From assembly GCA_964571805.1 (NCBI GenBank), contig CAZNDI010000024.1:1-11989 (forward strand): DNA of 11,989 bases. The letters are read 5' to 3'. Positions 5,299 through 11,989 of this stretch are shown here, piece after piece (the stretch's first letter is position 1; each line of letters starts with the position of its first letter). The DNA comes from JAUHWS01 sp964571805. GTDB lineage: Bacteria > Patescibacteriota > Gracilibacteria > UM-FILTER-43-11. Position numbers and translations under genes: made by a program. The notes under the pieces were generated by a model, which was given only the letters and a program-made list of their open reading frames with translations, was not told the origin of the DNA and did not search any database.

Positions 5299-7320
5299 AT
5301 GACAGACAAAAAACAACAATATTCAGCGGACAGTATCCAAGTGCTCAAGGGGTTGGAGCCCGTCCGAAAGCGGCCTGGAATGTACATTGGAACCACTGAC
5401 GTCCGGGGACTCCATCATTTGGCCTGGGAAATCATTGACAACTCCATCGACGAAGCCATAGCGGGCCATTGTAACGATATTCTTCTCACTCTCAATGAAG
5501 ATGGCAGCATGACTGTGACAGACAATGGGCGGGGGATTCCTGTCGACAAGCACAAGGAAACGGGTTTGTCAGCCTTAGAAACCATTTTAACCGTGCTTCA
5601 TGCCGGGGGTAAATTTGGAGGAGAGGCTTCGGGCTACAAAGTTTCTGGGGGGCTGCATGGCGTCGGAGCCTCAGTTGTGAACGCCCTTTCTACCAAAATT
5701 TTGGCTGAAATCAGAAGAAATGGGAAAATTTACCGACAAGAGTATAAAATGGGCGTGGCAGAGTCCGATGTAAAGGAGGTAGGAACCACAGAATCAACCG
5801 GAACCTCCATTACCTTTTGGCCTGATCCCACCATTTTTGAAACCGTTGAATTCGATGCGCCAACCATCCTGCTGCGCATCCGCCAGCAAGCCTATTTAAC
5901 CAAGGGCGTCACCATTTCTTTTGAAGACAAGCGAGAAGGCAAGCACGAGGGAATTGTCCCTAAGGGATCAGCTTACAAATACAGCTTTTATTTTGAAGGG
6001 GGGGTGCAATCTTATGTTGCCCATCTCAATCAGAACAAAGAACCGATTGGAAATGTCATCTATATTGAAAAGGAAGTTCCTGAAGCTCACATTGAAATTG
6101 CGATGCAATATACAGGGACTTACAATGAAAATATCATCACGTTTGCGAATAACATTCACACCACCGAAGGAGGTATGCATTTGACAGGTTTCCGCTCTGC
6201 CCTAACGCGCTCGGTCAATGCTTATGCTCGAGCCAAGAGTTTTCTAAAAGAAAAAGATGACAATATGACCAACGAGGATGTTCGTGAAGGCTTGACTGCT
6301 GTGATTTCGGTCAAGCTGACGGACCCTCAGTTCGAAGGTCAGACAAAGTCAAAACTTGGAAATCCAGAAATCAGAACGGCCGTAGAATCTGTCTTCAATG
6401 AAAAATTGACGGAGTTTTTGGAGGAGAATCCCAATGATGCGAGAGCCATCATCGCCAAAGGCATGTTGGCCGCACGGGCTCGCTTGGCCTCGAGGGCTGC
6501 GCGTGAAACCGTGCTCCGAAAAGGAGCTTTAGAAGGCATGACGCTTCCCGGAAAATTGGCGGATTGCACCTCAAAAGATCCAGCGGAATCTGAAATATAT
6601 ATTGTGGAGGGTGATTCTGCCGGAGGAAGTGCTAAGCAAGGTCGAGATCGCTTCAAGCAAGCTATTTTACCCCTTCGTGGTAAAATCTTAAACGTCGAAC
6701 AAGCCCGTTTAGACCGAATGTTGGGCAACAATGAAATCAAATCCTTGATCATTGCTCTAGGAACAGGAATTGGTGAGACCTTTGAATTGGAAAGAGTGCG
6801 TTATCATCGTATTGTGATCATGACCGATGCCGATGTTGATGGCTCTCACATTCGCACTTTGCTGCTCACTTTTTTCTTCCGCTATTTGAAACCCATCATC
6901 GAAGCGGGCTATCTTTATATTGCTCAGCCCCCTCTTTATAAAATAGCGAAAGGAAAGGCTGTTAAGTATGCCTATTCCGACGAAGACAAATTTAGCATCC
7001 TCAAAGAATGGGGGGCAGACGAGTTGACCGACGAGTTAGACCTTTCTGATGAAGAAATCGAAGCTCAAGAAGAAGTGGAAGTGAAAGCCAATAAGCAACC
7101 TCGTATATCTTTGCAACGATATAAAGGGTTGGGTGAAATGAACCCCGATCAACTCTGGGAAACCACTATGGATCCTGAACGACGCATGATGATGAAGGTT
7201 TCGATCCAAGATTCTGAAATCGCTGATGCCACGTTTGACACTCTCATGGGAGCAGAAGTCCTTCCACGTCGCAAATTCATTCAGACTCATGCCAAAAAAG
7301 TAAAGAATCTCGACATCTAA
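5299..7320 (+). CDS. gyrB: DNA gyrase subunit B
   Basis: GyrB is the ATPase subunit of the A2B2 topoisomerase that introduces negative supercoils. The 673-residue protein has the full order of domains: GHKL ATPase (YSADSIQVLKGLEPVRKRPG, the catalytic Glu44 and Mg-binding Asn48 in EIIDNSIDEA, DNGRGIPV, and the GLHGVGASVVNALS lid), the transducer domain with QTKSKLGN, the TOPRIM domain (EGDSAGG with Glu437; DADVDG with Asp510, Asp512 and Asp514), and the C-terminal QRYKGLGEMN motif. An acidic linker (about residues 572-595, rich in Glu and Asp) precedes QRYKGLGEMN. It ends FIQTHAKKVKNLDI, a tail I associate with Candidate Phyla Radiation GyrB, an impression from memory. ParE is the alternative; the ATPase and TOPRIM motifs read more like GyrB. 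gyrA is not adjacent. There is no Shine-Dalgarno sequence. Confidence 0.94.
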   Translation: MTDKKQQYSADSIQVLKGLEPVRKRPGMYIGTTDVRGLHHLAWEIIDNSIDEAIAGHCNDILLTLNEDGSMTVTDNGRGIPVDKHKETGLSALETILTVLHAGGKFGGEASGYKVSGGLHGVGASVVNALSTKILAEIRRNGKIYRQEYKMGVAESDVKEVGTTESTGTSITFWPDPTIFETVEFDAPTILLRIRQQAYLTKGVTISFEDKREGKHEGIVPKGSAYKYSFYFEGGVQSYVAHLNQNKEPIGNVIYIEKEVPEAHIEIAMQYTGTYNENIITFANNIHTTEGGMHLTGFRSALTRSVNAYARAKSFLKEKDDNMTNEDVREGLTAVISVKLTDPQFEGQTKSKLGNPEIRTAVESVFNEKLTEFLEENPNDARAIIAKGMLAARARLASRAARETVLRKGALEGMTLPGKLADCTSKDPAESEIYIVEGDSAGGSAKQGRDRFKQAILPLRGKILNVEQARLDRMLGNNEIKSLIIALGTGIGETFELERVRYHRIVIMTDADVDGSHIRTLLLTFFFRYLKPIIEAGYLYIAQPPLYKIAKGKAVKYAYSDEDKFSILKEWGADELTDELDLSDEEIEAQEEVEVKANKQPRISLQRYKGLGEMNPDQLWETTMDPERRMMMKVSIQDSEIADATFDTLMGAEVLPRRKFIQTHAKKVKNLDI

Positions 7321-7356
7321 TTTTCAATCTTTAATTTTCAATTTTCAAACCTTACA

Positions 7357-8262
7357 ATGAAATTCATCAAGTATACAAAACTCTGGTTTACGATTTCCAT
7401 TTTAGTCATTTTGGCCGGAGTGGTAGGGATGGTGCTCAATTATAAACAATTTGGCAGTCCCTTGGTTTACGGGATCGATTTTACGGGGGGAAGTTTGCTT
7501 GAAGTTAATTTTGATGAAGGGGTAAAGCTAGACCCCCAATCCCTCAATAACGCTATTGACGCAGCCTATCCTAAAAGCGTCAGTCAAATCACAACAACTA
7601 GTGACGGGGACTATATTGTCCAAAGCAAAGACATGTCTGAAGCCCAGTTCCAGGCTGTGACAGCTTCTATTAAAGAAAAAATAGGCAATTTTGATGTCGT
7701 TCGTTTCAATACCATTGGGCCAAAAGTCGGTGAGACATTGAAACAGAAGGCTCTGGTCGCCCTCATCATTGCCTTGATTGCCATTGTCGTTTACATTGCC
7801 TTTGCCTTTAGAAAGGTCCCTAAAAAAGTCAGCGCATGGAAATTCGGATTTTCGGCCATTATTGCTCTCTTTCATGATGTTATCATCACATTAGGCATCT
7901 TTGCGTTATTGGGCTATGAAATAAATGCATTTTTTATCACTGCTCTTCTCACTATCGTTGGTTTTTCAGTCCACGACACGATTGTAGTTTTTGACCGAAT
8001 TCGTGAAAACCTCAAGAAACAAGGCCGTGATGATACCTTTGGCGATGTGGCCGATGTTTCACTCAATCAAACCATGGCACGCTCGATCAACACTTCACTT
8101 TCCGTATTTTTCCCCCTCATGGCTCTCTATATTTGGGGTTCACCTGCCATTCATCATTTTGTCTTTGCGCTCCTCATTGGAATTGTGGTTGGAACATATT
8201 CCTCTATTTTTATTGCCAGTCCTTTGTTGGCCCTCTGGCAAGAGCGAGGCAGGGTCCGTTAA
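7357..8262 (+). CDS. secF: Protein translocase subunit SecF
   Basis: SecF works with SecD and SecYEG in the cytoplasmic membrane, using the proton gradient to help pull secreted proteins through. The 301-residue protein has the normal plan: a first membrane segment (about residues 9-27), the start of the periplasmic domain with YGIDFTGGSLLEV (38-50), and five further membrane segments from about 134 to 295. The hallmark is FSVHDTIVVFDRIRENL in the fourth membrane segment region; its Asp is implicated in proton use in the family. The start is ATG, 36 nt after gyrB with no terminator between, so co-transcription with gyrB is likely. No Shine-Dalgarno sequence is seen; the gap is AT-rich with repeated tttcaat. 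secD, usually adjacent or fused, is not next to it here. Confidence 0.96.
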   Translation: MKFIKYTKLWFTISILVILAGVVGMVLNYKQFGSPLVYGIDFTGGSLLEVNFDEGVKLDPQSLNNAIDAAYPKSVSQITTTSDGDYIVQSKDMSEAQFQAVTASIKEKIGNFDVVRFNTIGPKVGETLKQKALVALIIALIAIVVYIAFAFRKVPKKVSAWKFGFSAIIALFHDVIITLGIFALLGYEINAFFITALLTIVGFSVHDTIVVFDRIRENLKKQGRDDTFGDVADVSLNQTMARSINTSLSVFFPLMALYIWGSPAIHHFVFALLIGIVVGTYSSIFIASPLLALWQERGRVR

Positions 8263-8299
8263 TTATCAATGGAAGGCCAGGTTAAATTAATCATTCAAG

Positions 8300-9202
8300 A
8301 TGAAGGTTCTACTCTACTACAAATATATTGTTATAAAGGATCCTAAACAGCTCATGAATGAGCAACGTGCTTTTTGTGAGGTTAGGAATATTAAAGGAAG
8401 AATTCTTGTGAGCGAGGAGGGGATCAATGGCACGGTCGTCGGTGAGGCTGAGGTGATGGACGAGTATATAAAATTCACTGAGGCAAATCCTGAAATTGGT
8501 CCGGTGGAGTGGAAAATTTCTGACACAGAGCATGAAATTTTTCCTAAGCTCAGAGTGGTTGTGCGAGATGAAATTGTGACCTTGGGACTCAAAAAAAGGG
8601 AAGAGGATGTCCGCTTGGAAGACAAGGCCGATTACATTGAGCCTCAAGAACTTTTAGATTTATATGAAAAGGGGGAAGAGTTTTATATTGTAGATGCCCG
8701 TAACGAGTATGAGGCTCGTATTGGTAAGTTTAAGGATGCGATTTATTTCGATATTGACAACTTTCGAGATTTTCCCGAAGCGGTCAAAGAAATTGAATCC
8801 CTCAAAGATAAACCTGTGGTGACTTATTGTACGGGAGGAGTGAGGTGTGAAAAGGCTTCTGCGTTCTTAAAGGGAAAGGGATTCAAAAATGTCCGTCAAC
8901 TTCATGGAGGCATCCAACGCTATGGCGATGTGGTGGGAGGGAAAAATTTTGAAGGAACCATGTATGTCTTCGATCGAAGGGTGCATGTTCCAGTCAATAC
9001 AGTCAACCCGACTGTGATCAGTGAGTGCTATCACTGTGGGACAAAAGTGGCTCGTTTTGTGAATTGTTGTAATGCAAAATGCAACAAGCAAATCATTTGT
9101 TGTGAAGCTTGTGACGATAGGATGAATGGCGGGTGTAGTGTAGAGTGCTCTCAAAAAAGAACCGCCAATGCAAAGCGACGCTTGCTATATCAAAATTTAT
9201 AG
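8300..9202 (+). CDS. trhO: tRNA uridine(34) hydroxylase, rhodanese family
   Basis: TrhO (YceA/YbfQ family) uses oxygen to hydroxylate uridine 34 of certain tRNAs to 5-hydroxyuridine. The 300-residue protein shows an N-terminal acylphosphatase-like part (YYKYIVIKDP, then VSEEGINGTVVG), a rhodanese domain (YIVDARNEYEARIGKF) with the active-site loop CTGGVRCEKASAF (Cys177), the GGIQRYGD motif and GKNFEGTMYVFDRR. The C-terminal cysteine-rich segment has CYHCG, NCCNAKC, CCEAC and GCSVEC pairs, typical of the family and possibly metal binding. It is shorter than the E. coli protein (about 350 residues), lacking the long basic tail. The start is ATG, 37 nt after secF, with no Shine-Dalgarno sequence; probably the last gene of a gyrB-secF-trhO unit. 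It ends in TAG. Confidence 0.92.
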   Translation: MKVLLYYKYIVIKDPKQLMNEQRAFCEVRNIKGRILVSEEGINGTVVGEAEVMDEYIKFTEANPEIGPVEWKISDTEHEIFPKLRVVVRDEIVTLGLKKREEDVRLEDKADYIEPQELLDLYEKGEEFYIVDARNEYEARIGKFKDAIYFDIDNFRDFPEAVKEIESLKDKPVVTYCTGGVRCEKASAFLKGKGFKNVRQLHGGIQRYGDVVGGKNFEGTMYVFDRRVHVPVNTVNPTVISECYHCGTKVARFVNCCNAKCNKQIICCEACDDRMNGGCSVECSQKRTANAKRRLLYQNL

Positions 9203-9207
9203 CTGAT

Positions 9208-9249
9208 TTGATTAAAAAGATTGCTAAAAGCTAGGATAAAAGTTATTTT
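9208..9249 (+). promoter_or_regulatory. Weak candidate promoters for the tRNA gene
   Basis: Two overlapping candidates are visible. One is TTGCTA (9221-9226) with TATTTT (9244-9249), spacer 17 bp, which would start transcription about 15 nt before the tRNA. The other is TTGATT (9208-9213) with TAGGAT (9232-9237), spacer 18 bp. Each box matches only about 4 of 6 bases in AT-rich sequence. Confidence 0.3.
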
Positions 9250-9271
9250 AACGTGTAGAAAAGATTGATTT

Positions 9272-9346
9272 GCCTCTGTAGCTTAACGGATAAAGTATCG
9301 GTCTTCGGAACCGGTGATGGGGGTTCGATTCCCTCCAGGGGCACCA
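9272..9346 (+). tRNA. tRNA-Arg (anticodon UCG)
   Basis: A complete cloverleaf. The acceptor stem is gcctctg (9272-9278) with caggggc (9336-9342), with one G-U pair. The D arm is gctt/aagt around aacggata. The anticodon stem is tcggt/accgg around loop cttcgga, which puts TCG at positions 34-36 (9305-9307). The variable loop is tgat (9315-9318) and the T arm is ggggg/ccctc around ttcgatt. Discriminator A is at 9343 and CCA is encoded at 9344-9346. UCG reads CGN arginine codons, mainly CGA. No terminator is evident in the AT-rich 68-nt gap to the next gene. Confidence 0.96.
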
Positions 9347-9414
9347 CTCAGTATTAAACTTTAAATGATAAATTTTAATCCAATCCAATCTTTTTAATTT
9401 AAAATTCTGTAAGA

Positions 9415-10539
9415 ATGAGAATAGCCATCGATATTCGCCCTCTCATGTCTGGCAAAATTAGTGGAGTAGAAGTTTATATTCTCTCGATGTTGGAGGCTAT
9501 TTTTGAGCAAGATTCGGTCAACGACTATGTGGTCTGGTACAACGCCTTCAAGACGATTGATACGAGTCATTTTCCGATTCATTATCCGAATGTAAAGTTG
9601 GTTCAAACTCGCATTCCAAGTCGTATTTATAATCTTCTGATCAGTTTTTTGAGATGGCCTAAAATTGACCAGCTCATTGGAGGAAAAATAGACCTTTTGT
9701 GGGTCACTGACCCCCGCCCTGCTCCGGTTTCTCGGCACTGCAAAAAAATCACCACGTTTCATGACCTTTCTTTTGAGGATTTTAAACACTCCTTTTCATT
9801 CAAAACTCGATTGTGGCACAAAATTTTAAGGCCCAAAAAAGAGGCTTTGGAATCCGATAAAATCATCGCTGTCAGTCAGTTCACCAAAAAACAATTGGTC
9901 CAGGAATATGGTGTACCCGCAGAAAAAATTGAAGTCATTTTGGAGGCTGCTTCTAAAAAACTAAAGCCCCTCGATTTACCCCGGGGGTTTGAGTTGATTC
10001 AGAGAAAATATAATTTGCCCAAAGAATATTTTCTTTGCCTTTCAACCCTTGAGCCCCGAAAAAATACGATGGGAGTCATTCAAAGCTACATTGAATGGCA
10101 AAGTGAAACAGATGCCGAAGTCAGTTTGGTGGTGGCAGGAAAAAAGTATCCCGAAATTTTTTCTTCCCTCAAGCTCACGGAGCATCCAAAAATCCATTTC
10201 CCTGGTTTTATTGATGAGGAAGATAAAGCCCTTTTATACCAGTATTCTCAAGGATTTTTCTTTCCCTCTTTTTATGAAGGATTTGGATTACCTATTTTGG
10301 AGGCCATGCAATGTGGGGCTCCTGTGGTGACTTCAGACGCCACTTCTATGCCTGAGGTTGCCGGTGATGCAGCCTTACTCATCAATCCAAATGAGCCCAG
10401 CGAACTTAAGCAGGCCATGCACAAGATTCATCGAGATGAGGTTTTGAGAAAGCAATTGATTGAAAAGGGCTTTAAGCAGGCAGCCAAATTTTCATGGGAA
10501 AAAGCAGCTTCCGAGTTTTTATCATTGATTAAAAAGTAA
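9415..10539 (+). CDS. Glycosyltransferase family 4 protein
   Basis: A 374-residue GT-B-fold glycosyltransferase of the GT4 (glycosyl transferases group 1) type, which moves a sugar from a nucleotide-sugar donor to a lipid, glycan or protein acceptor in the cytoplasm or at the membrane face. The N-terminal domain opens MRIAIDIRPLMSGKISGVEVY, typical of mannosyltransferase-like members, and has TTFHDLSFEDF. The C-terminal donor domain has FLCLSTLEPRKN, and PSFYEGFGLPILEAMQCG carrying the E-x7-E motif (Glu288 and Glu296), followed by SDATSMPEVAGDAAL. No membrane segment or signal is seen. The donor and acceptor cannot be read from sequence; mannose is a guess from the family. It stands alone, with no other surface-polysaccharide gene in the window. 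No clear Shine-Dalgarno sequence precedes the ATG. Confidence 0.93.
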   Translation: MRIAIDIRPLMSGKISGVEVYILSMLEAIFEQDSVNDYVVWYNAFKTIDTSHFPIHYPNVKLVQTRIPSRIYNLLISFLRWPKIDQLIGGKIDLLWVTDPRPAPVSRHCKKITTFHDLSFEDFKHSFSFKTRLWHKILRPKKEALESDKIIAVSQFTKKQLVQEYGVPAEKIEVILEAASKKLKPLDLPRGFELIQRKYNLPKEYFLCLSTLEPRKNTMGVIQSYIEWQSETDAEVSLVVAGKKYPEIFSSLKLTEHPKIHFPGFIDEEDKALLYQYSQGFFFPSFYEGFGLPILEAMQCGAPVVTSDATSMPEVAGDAALLINPNEPSELKQAMHKIHRDEVLRKQLIEKGFKQAAKFSWEKAASEFLSLIKK

Positions 10540-10590
10540 AATCGTAAAGACACAAGATTTTGCGTCTTTACGATTGCGTCTTTACGATTT
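10539..10590. repeat. Palindrome with a tandemly duplicated right arm
   Basis: The left arm aatcgtaaagac (10540-10551) pairs perfectly with 10564-10575, and inner caa/ttg pairs extend it across one A-C mismatch to a GATT loop. The 14-nt right arm gcgtctttacgatt (10562-10575) is repeated immediately at 10576-10589, so the left arm can also pair with the second copy (13 bp, 10539-10551 with 10578-10590). It starts at the stop codon of the glycosyltransferase. It lacks a proper T run, so it is called a repeat rather than a terminator. Confidence 0.8.
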
Positions 10591-10643
10591 GCCCGTCTTA
10601 TAAGCTTCATGCTAAAATAGGCCTCGATAGTAACTTTAAAAAA

Positions 10644-11240
10644 ATGAATGATCCATTAGACCCTAATTCTCAAGATCCCAATAGTCAAACAGGACAAGGG
10701 GGTCAAAGTGATGATAATTCTCAAGGGCAGTCCAGCCAAGGAGTCCCCACGCCTCCACCACCACCCATTCCAGCTCCACCTACACCTCCGGCCGGCCAGC
10801 AAGGCGGCAGCAATCTGAGTGGGATCATGGATGAGAATGTGGACGTCAGCAATTTGGTGGCAAATGCGAGCCAGAACCAGCAAGATTCAGCCGCACTCTT
10901 GCAGATGCCTATTCCAGCTCATCCAAATACTACCTTTGATGAGAAAGCTTTCATTGAGCTGTTGGCCGGGTCTATTTCACTCACCGTCAATGAAAAACGA
11001 AAGATTGTTGAGGCTATTTCTCAACTTTCCCAGTTTCAGATTGATGAATTGATTAAAATATTTGAAGAGGAAAAAGGGAAATTCGCGGAACTTGAACAAA
11101 AGCACGCAGATCAAATTGCAGAACTCGAAAAACAACATGCCGGCTCGATGCACGATGTTCAGGCTCAGCAAGAAGAAGCCACCCAGAGGAGTGCTGAAGA
11201 AGAGGAGGCAGAGCGAATCAAGCGAGAATTAGGATTATAG
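10644..11240 (+). CDS. Uncharacterised proline-rich, coiled-coil protein
   Basis: I do not recognise this 198-residue protein. Its parts are clear: residues 1-33 are polar and low-complexity (Asn, Ser, Gln, Gly); about 35-50 are proline-rich (PTPPPPPIPAPPTPPA); about 55-95 are a mixed linker; about 98-140 look helical with regular hydrophobics (KAFIELLAGSISL, AISQLSQFQIDELIKIFEE); and about 140-198 are a highly charged coiled-coil-like region ending in a Glu-rich tail (EEEEAERIKRELGL). It has no signal peptide or membrane segment. The ATG at 10644 is chosen over an upstream in-frame ATG at 10560, which falls within the palindromic repeat and would add 28 residues unlike the rest. No Shine-Dalgarno sequence is present. 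Codon use looks like its neighbours, and it ends at a strong terminator, so it is probably a real, expressed gene. The five-proline run would normally need EF-P. A scaffold or adaptor role is possible but unproven. Confidence 0.75.
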   Translation: MNDPLDPNSQDPNSQTGQGGQSDDNSQGQSSQGVPTPPPPPIPAPPTPPAGQQGGSNLSGIMDENVDVSNLVANASQNQQDSAALLQMPIPAHPNTTFDEKAFIELLAGSISLTVNEKRKIVEAISQLSQFQIDELIKIFEEEKGKFAELEQKHADQIAELEKQHAGSMHDVQAQQEEATQRSAEEEEAERIKRELGL

Positions 11241-11247
11241 TGCTTCC

Positions 11248-11288
11248 AACCCCTAGGCTTCGCCATGGCGAAGCCTAGGGGTTTTTTT
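11248..11288. terminator. Long perfect bidirectional intrinsic terminator
   Basis: Arms of 17 nt (11248-11264 and 11267-11283) are perfectly complementary around an AT centre, and the right arm leads into seven Ts (11282-11288). It lies 8 nt after the proline-rich gene and touches the clpC stop codon on the other strand (11287-11289), so it serves the plus-strand gene best. On the minus strand the arm starts the aa/tt end only, giving a weaker T tail. The AT-centred design with a CCATGG core is the same as at 441-486. Confidence 0.9.
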
Positions 11289-11988
11289 AAGCGATTTGCT
11301 TTTTCAATTTGTTCTTGGTCACATTGATTTTAACTTTGAGTTCAGGTTCATTCATTTGATCTGATGTGAAAGTGAATTCTTCTTTATCACCGTCTTGATC
11401 GATAATGACTTTTGTTCCATCTCCAAAGCTCCCCTCCAAAATGCGTTCTGCAATGGGGTCTTCCACTAAATCCTGCATTTTCCGTCGGACGGGACGAGCT
11501 CCATACTCGGGTTGATAACTTAATTTTGCAAGTAATTCCACCGCCCTTTGCGTCGGTTGAATTTGAATATTTTTCTCAGAGAGTCGCTTGTTTAGGTCTT
11601 CAATCTGTAGGCGGACAATTTTTTGAATATCCTCGCTCTTTAAGGGTTTGAAGACAATCAATTTATCGATACGGTTGAGGAATTCGGGACGAAAGTGATT
11701 TTTAACTTCCTTCAAAACTTGTTCCTTGCGATCCTCAAAATCTTGTTCGGCTTTTTTTAAACTATCTCCTCCTAAATGGAAGCCGATTTTTGAAGCCTCA
11801 TCCGTTAATTGTTTGGCTCCCAGGTTACTGGTCATAATGATGATGGTGTTCCTGAAGTCAACCTTTTTGCCTTTGGCGTCGCTCAAATAGCCATCTTCCA
11901 AGACTTGAAGCAACAGATTAAAGAATTCAGGGTGAGCCTTTTCAACCTCGTCAAAAAGAACCACAGAATAAGGTTTTCGACGGACCAT
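11287..11988 (-). CDS. clpC: ATP-dependent Clp protease ATP-binding subunit ClpC, C-terminal part
   Basis: The last 233 residues of a Hsp100/ClpC AAA+ unfoldase, whose N-terminal part lies beyond the right edge. ClpC unfolds proteins and feeds them to ClpP. The second AAA+ module is visible: VRRKPYSVVLFDEVEKAHP holds the Walker B motif (VVLFDE), IIIMTSNLGA holds sensor 1 (Asn), FRPEFLNRID holds the arginine-finger region, and YGARPVRR holds sensor 2. LVEDPIAERIL in the small domain reads as ClpC rather than ClpB. A charged C-terminal tail of about 30 residues follows. The visible first Met is internal, not a start, since the VRRKPYSVV segment is normally preceded by LTE. The gene points towards the proline-rich protein gene and shares the terminator region with it. 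Confidence 0.93.
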   Translation of the reverse strand: MVRRKPYSVVLFDEVEKAHPEFFNLLLQVLEDGYLSDAKGKKVDFRNTIIIMTSNLGAKQLTDEASKIGFHLGGDSLKKAEQDFEDRKEQVLKEVKNHFRPEFLNRIDKLIVFKPLKSEDIQKIVRLQIEDLNKRLSEKNIQIQPTQRAVELLAKLSYQPEYGARPVRRKMQDLVEDPIAERILEGSFGDGTKVIIDQDGDKEEFTFTSDQMNEPELKVKINVTKNKLKKQIA

Positions 11989-11989
11989 T

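Noticed and set aside
9303..9309. Reading the tRNA anticodon as UUC (Glu)
   Set aside because: The five-pair anticodon stem tcggt/accgg fixes the loop as cttcgga, so position 33 is T9304 and the anticodon is TCG (Arg).
10560..10643. Upstream ATG at 10560 as start of the proline-rich protein
   Set aside because: The extra 28 codons lie largely in the palindromic repeat and encode a cysteine-containing stretch unlike the rest; the ATG at 10644 begins the typical polar low-complexity head.
1..11989. Recoded TGA stop codon (as in Gracilibacteria or SR1)
   Set aside because: The methyltransferase gene ends naturally at TGA, tryptophan and glycine use ordinary codons, and no conserved gene contains an internal TGA.

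Overview
This is bacterial chromosomal DNA with dense housekeeping genes and short gaps. All stop codon types are used (TAA, TGA, TAG), so TGA is not recoded. The lineage cannot be fixed by eye. Separate rather than fused secF, a clpC-type chaperone, the GyrB C-terminus, almost no Shine-Dalgarno sequences and many palindromic repeats fit a Candidate Phyla Radiation-like bacterium such as Peregrinibacteria. That placement is a low-confidence inference. Recognisable promoters have sigma70-type boxes with 17-bp spacers.

Left third (1-4865): the 3' end of a PfkB-family nucleoside (probably adenosine) kinase is followed by a long bidirectional terminator. A PH-domain membrane protein lies on the minus strand with its own strong promoter. 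Then come ahcY (S-adenosylhomocysteine hydrolase), a class I SAM-dependent methyltransferase and metK (SAM synthetase) on the plus strand. Together these make, use and recycle SAM: MetK makes it, methyltransferases turn it into SAH, AhcY splits SAH into adenosine and homocysteine, and the kinase can trap adenosine as AMP. No homocysteine-using enzyme is visible. ahcY carries an exactly in-frame 75-bp palindromic repeat absent from the usual protein, the most unusual feature seen. The metK leader can form two competing hairpins.

Middle (4866-9346): a 433-bp gap holds three tandem 41-47-bp hairpin units, two related palindromes (one inverted) and a gyrB promoter overlapped by a 7-bp dyad. Then follow gyrB, secF without secD beside it, trhO (tRNA uridine hydroxylase of the rhodanese family) and a tRNA-Arg(UCG) gene with encoded CCA.

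Right (9347-11989): a GT4-type glycosyltransferase, a degenerate palindrome whose right arm is tandemly duplicated, an unrecognised proline-rich coiled-coil protein, a second long perfect terminator, and the 3' end of clpC entering from the right on the minus strand.

No prophage, transposase, CRISPR array or defence system is visible. The novelty lies in the palindromic repeats, in the metK leader and in the uncharacterised protein at 10644-11240.
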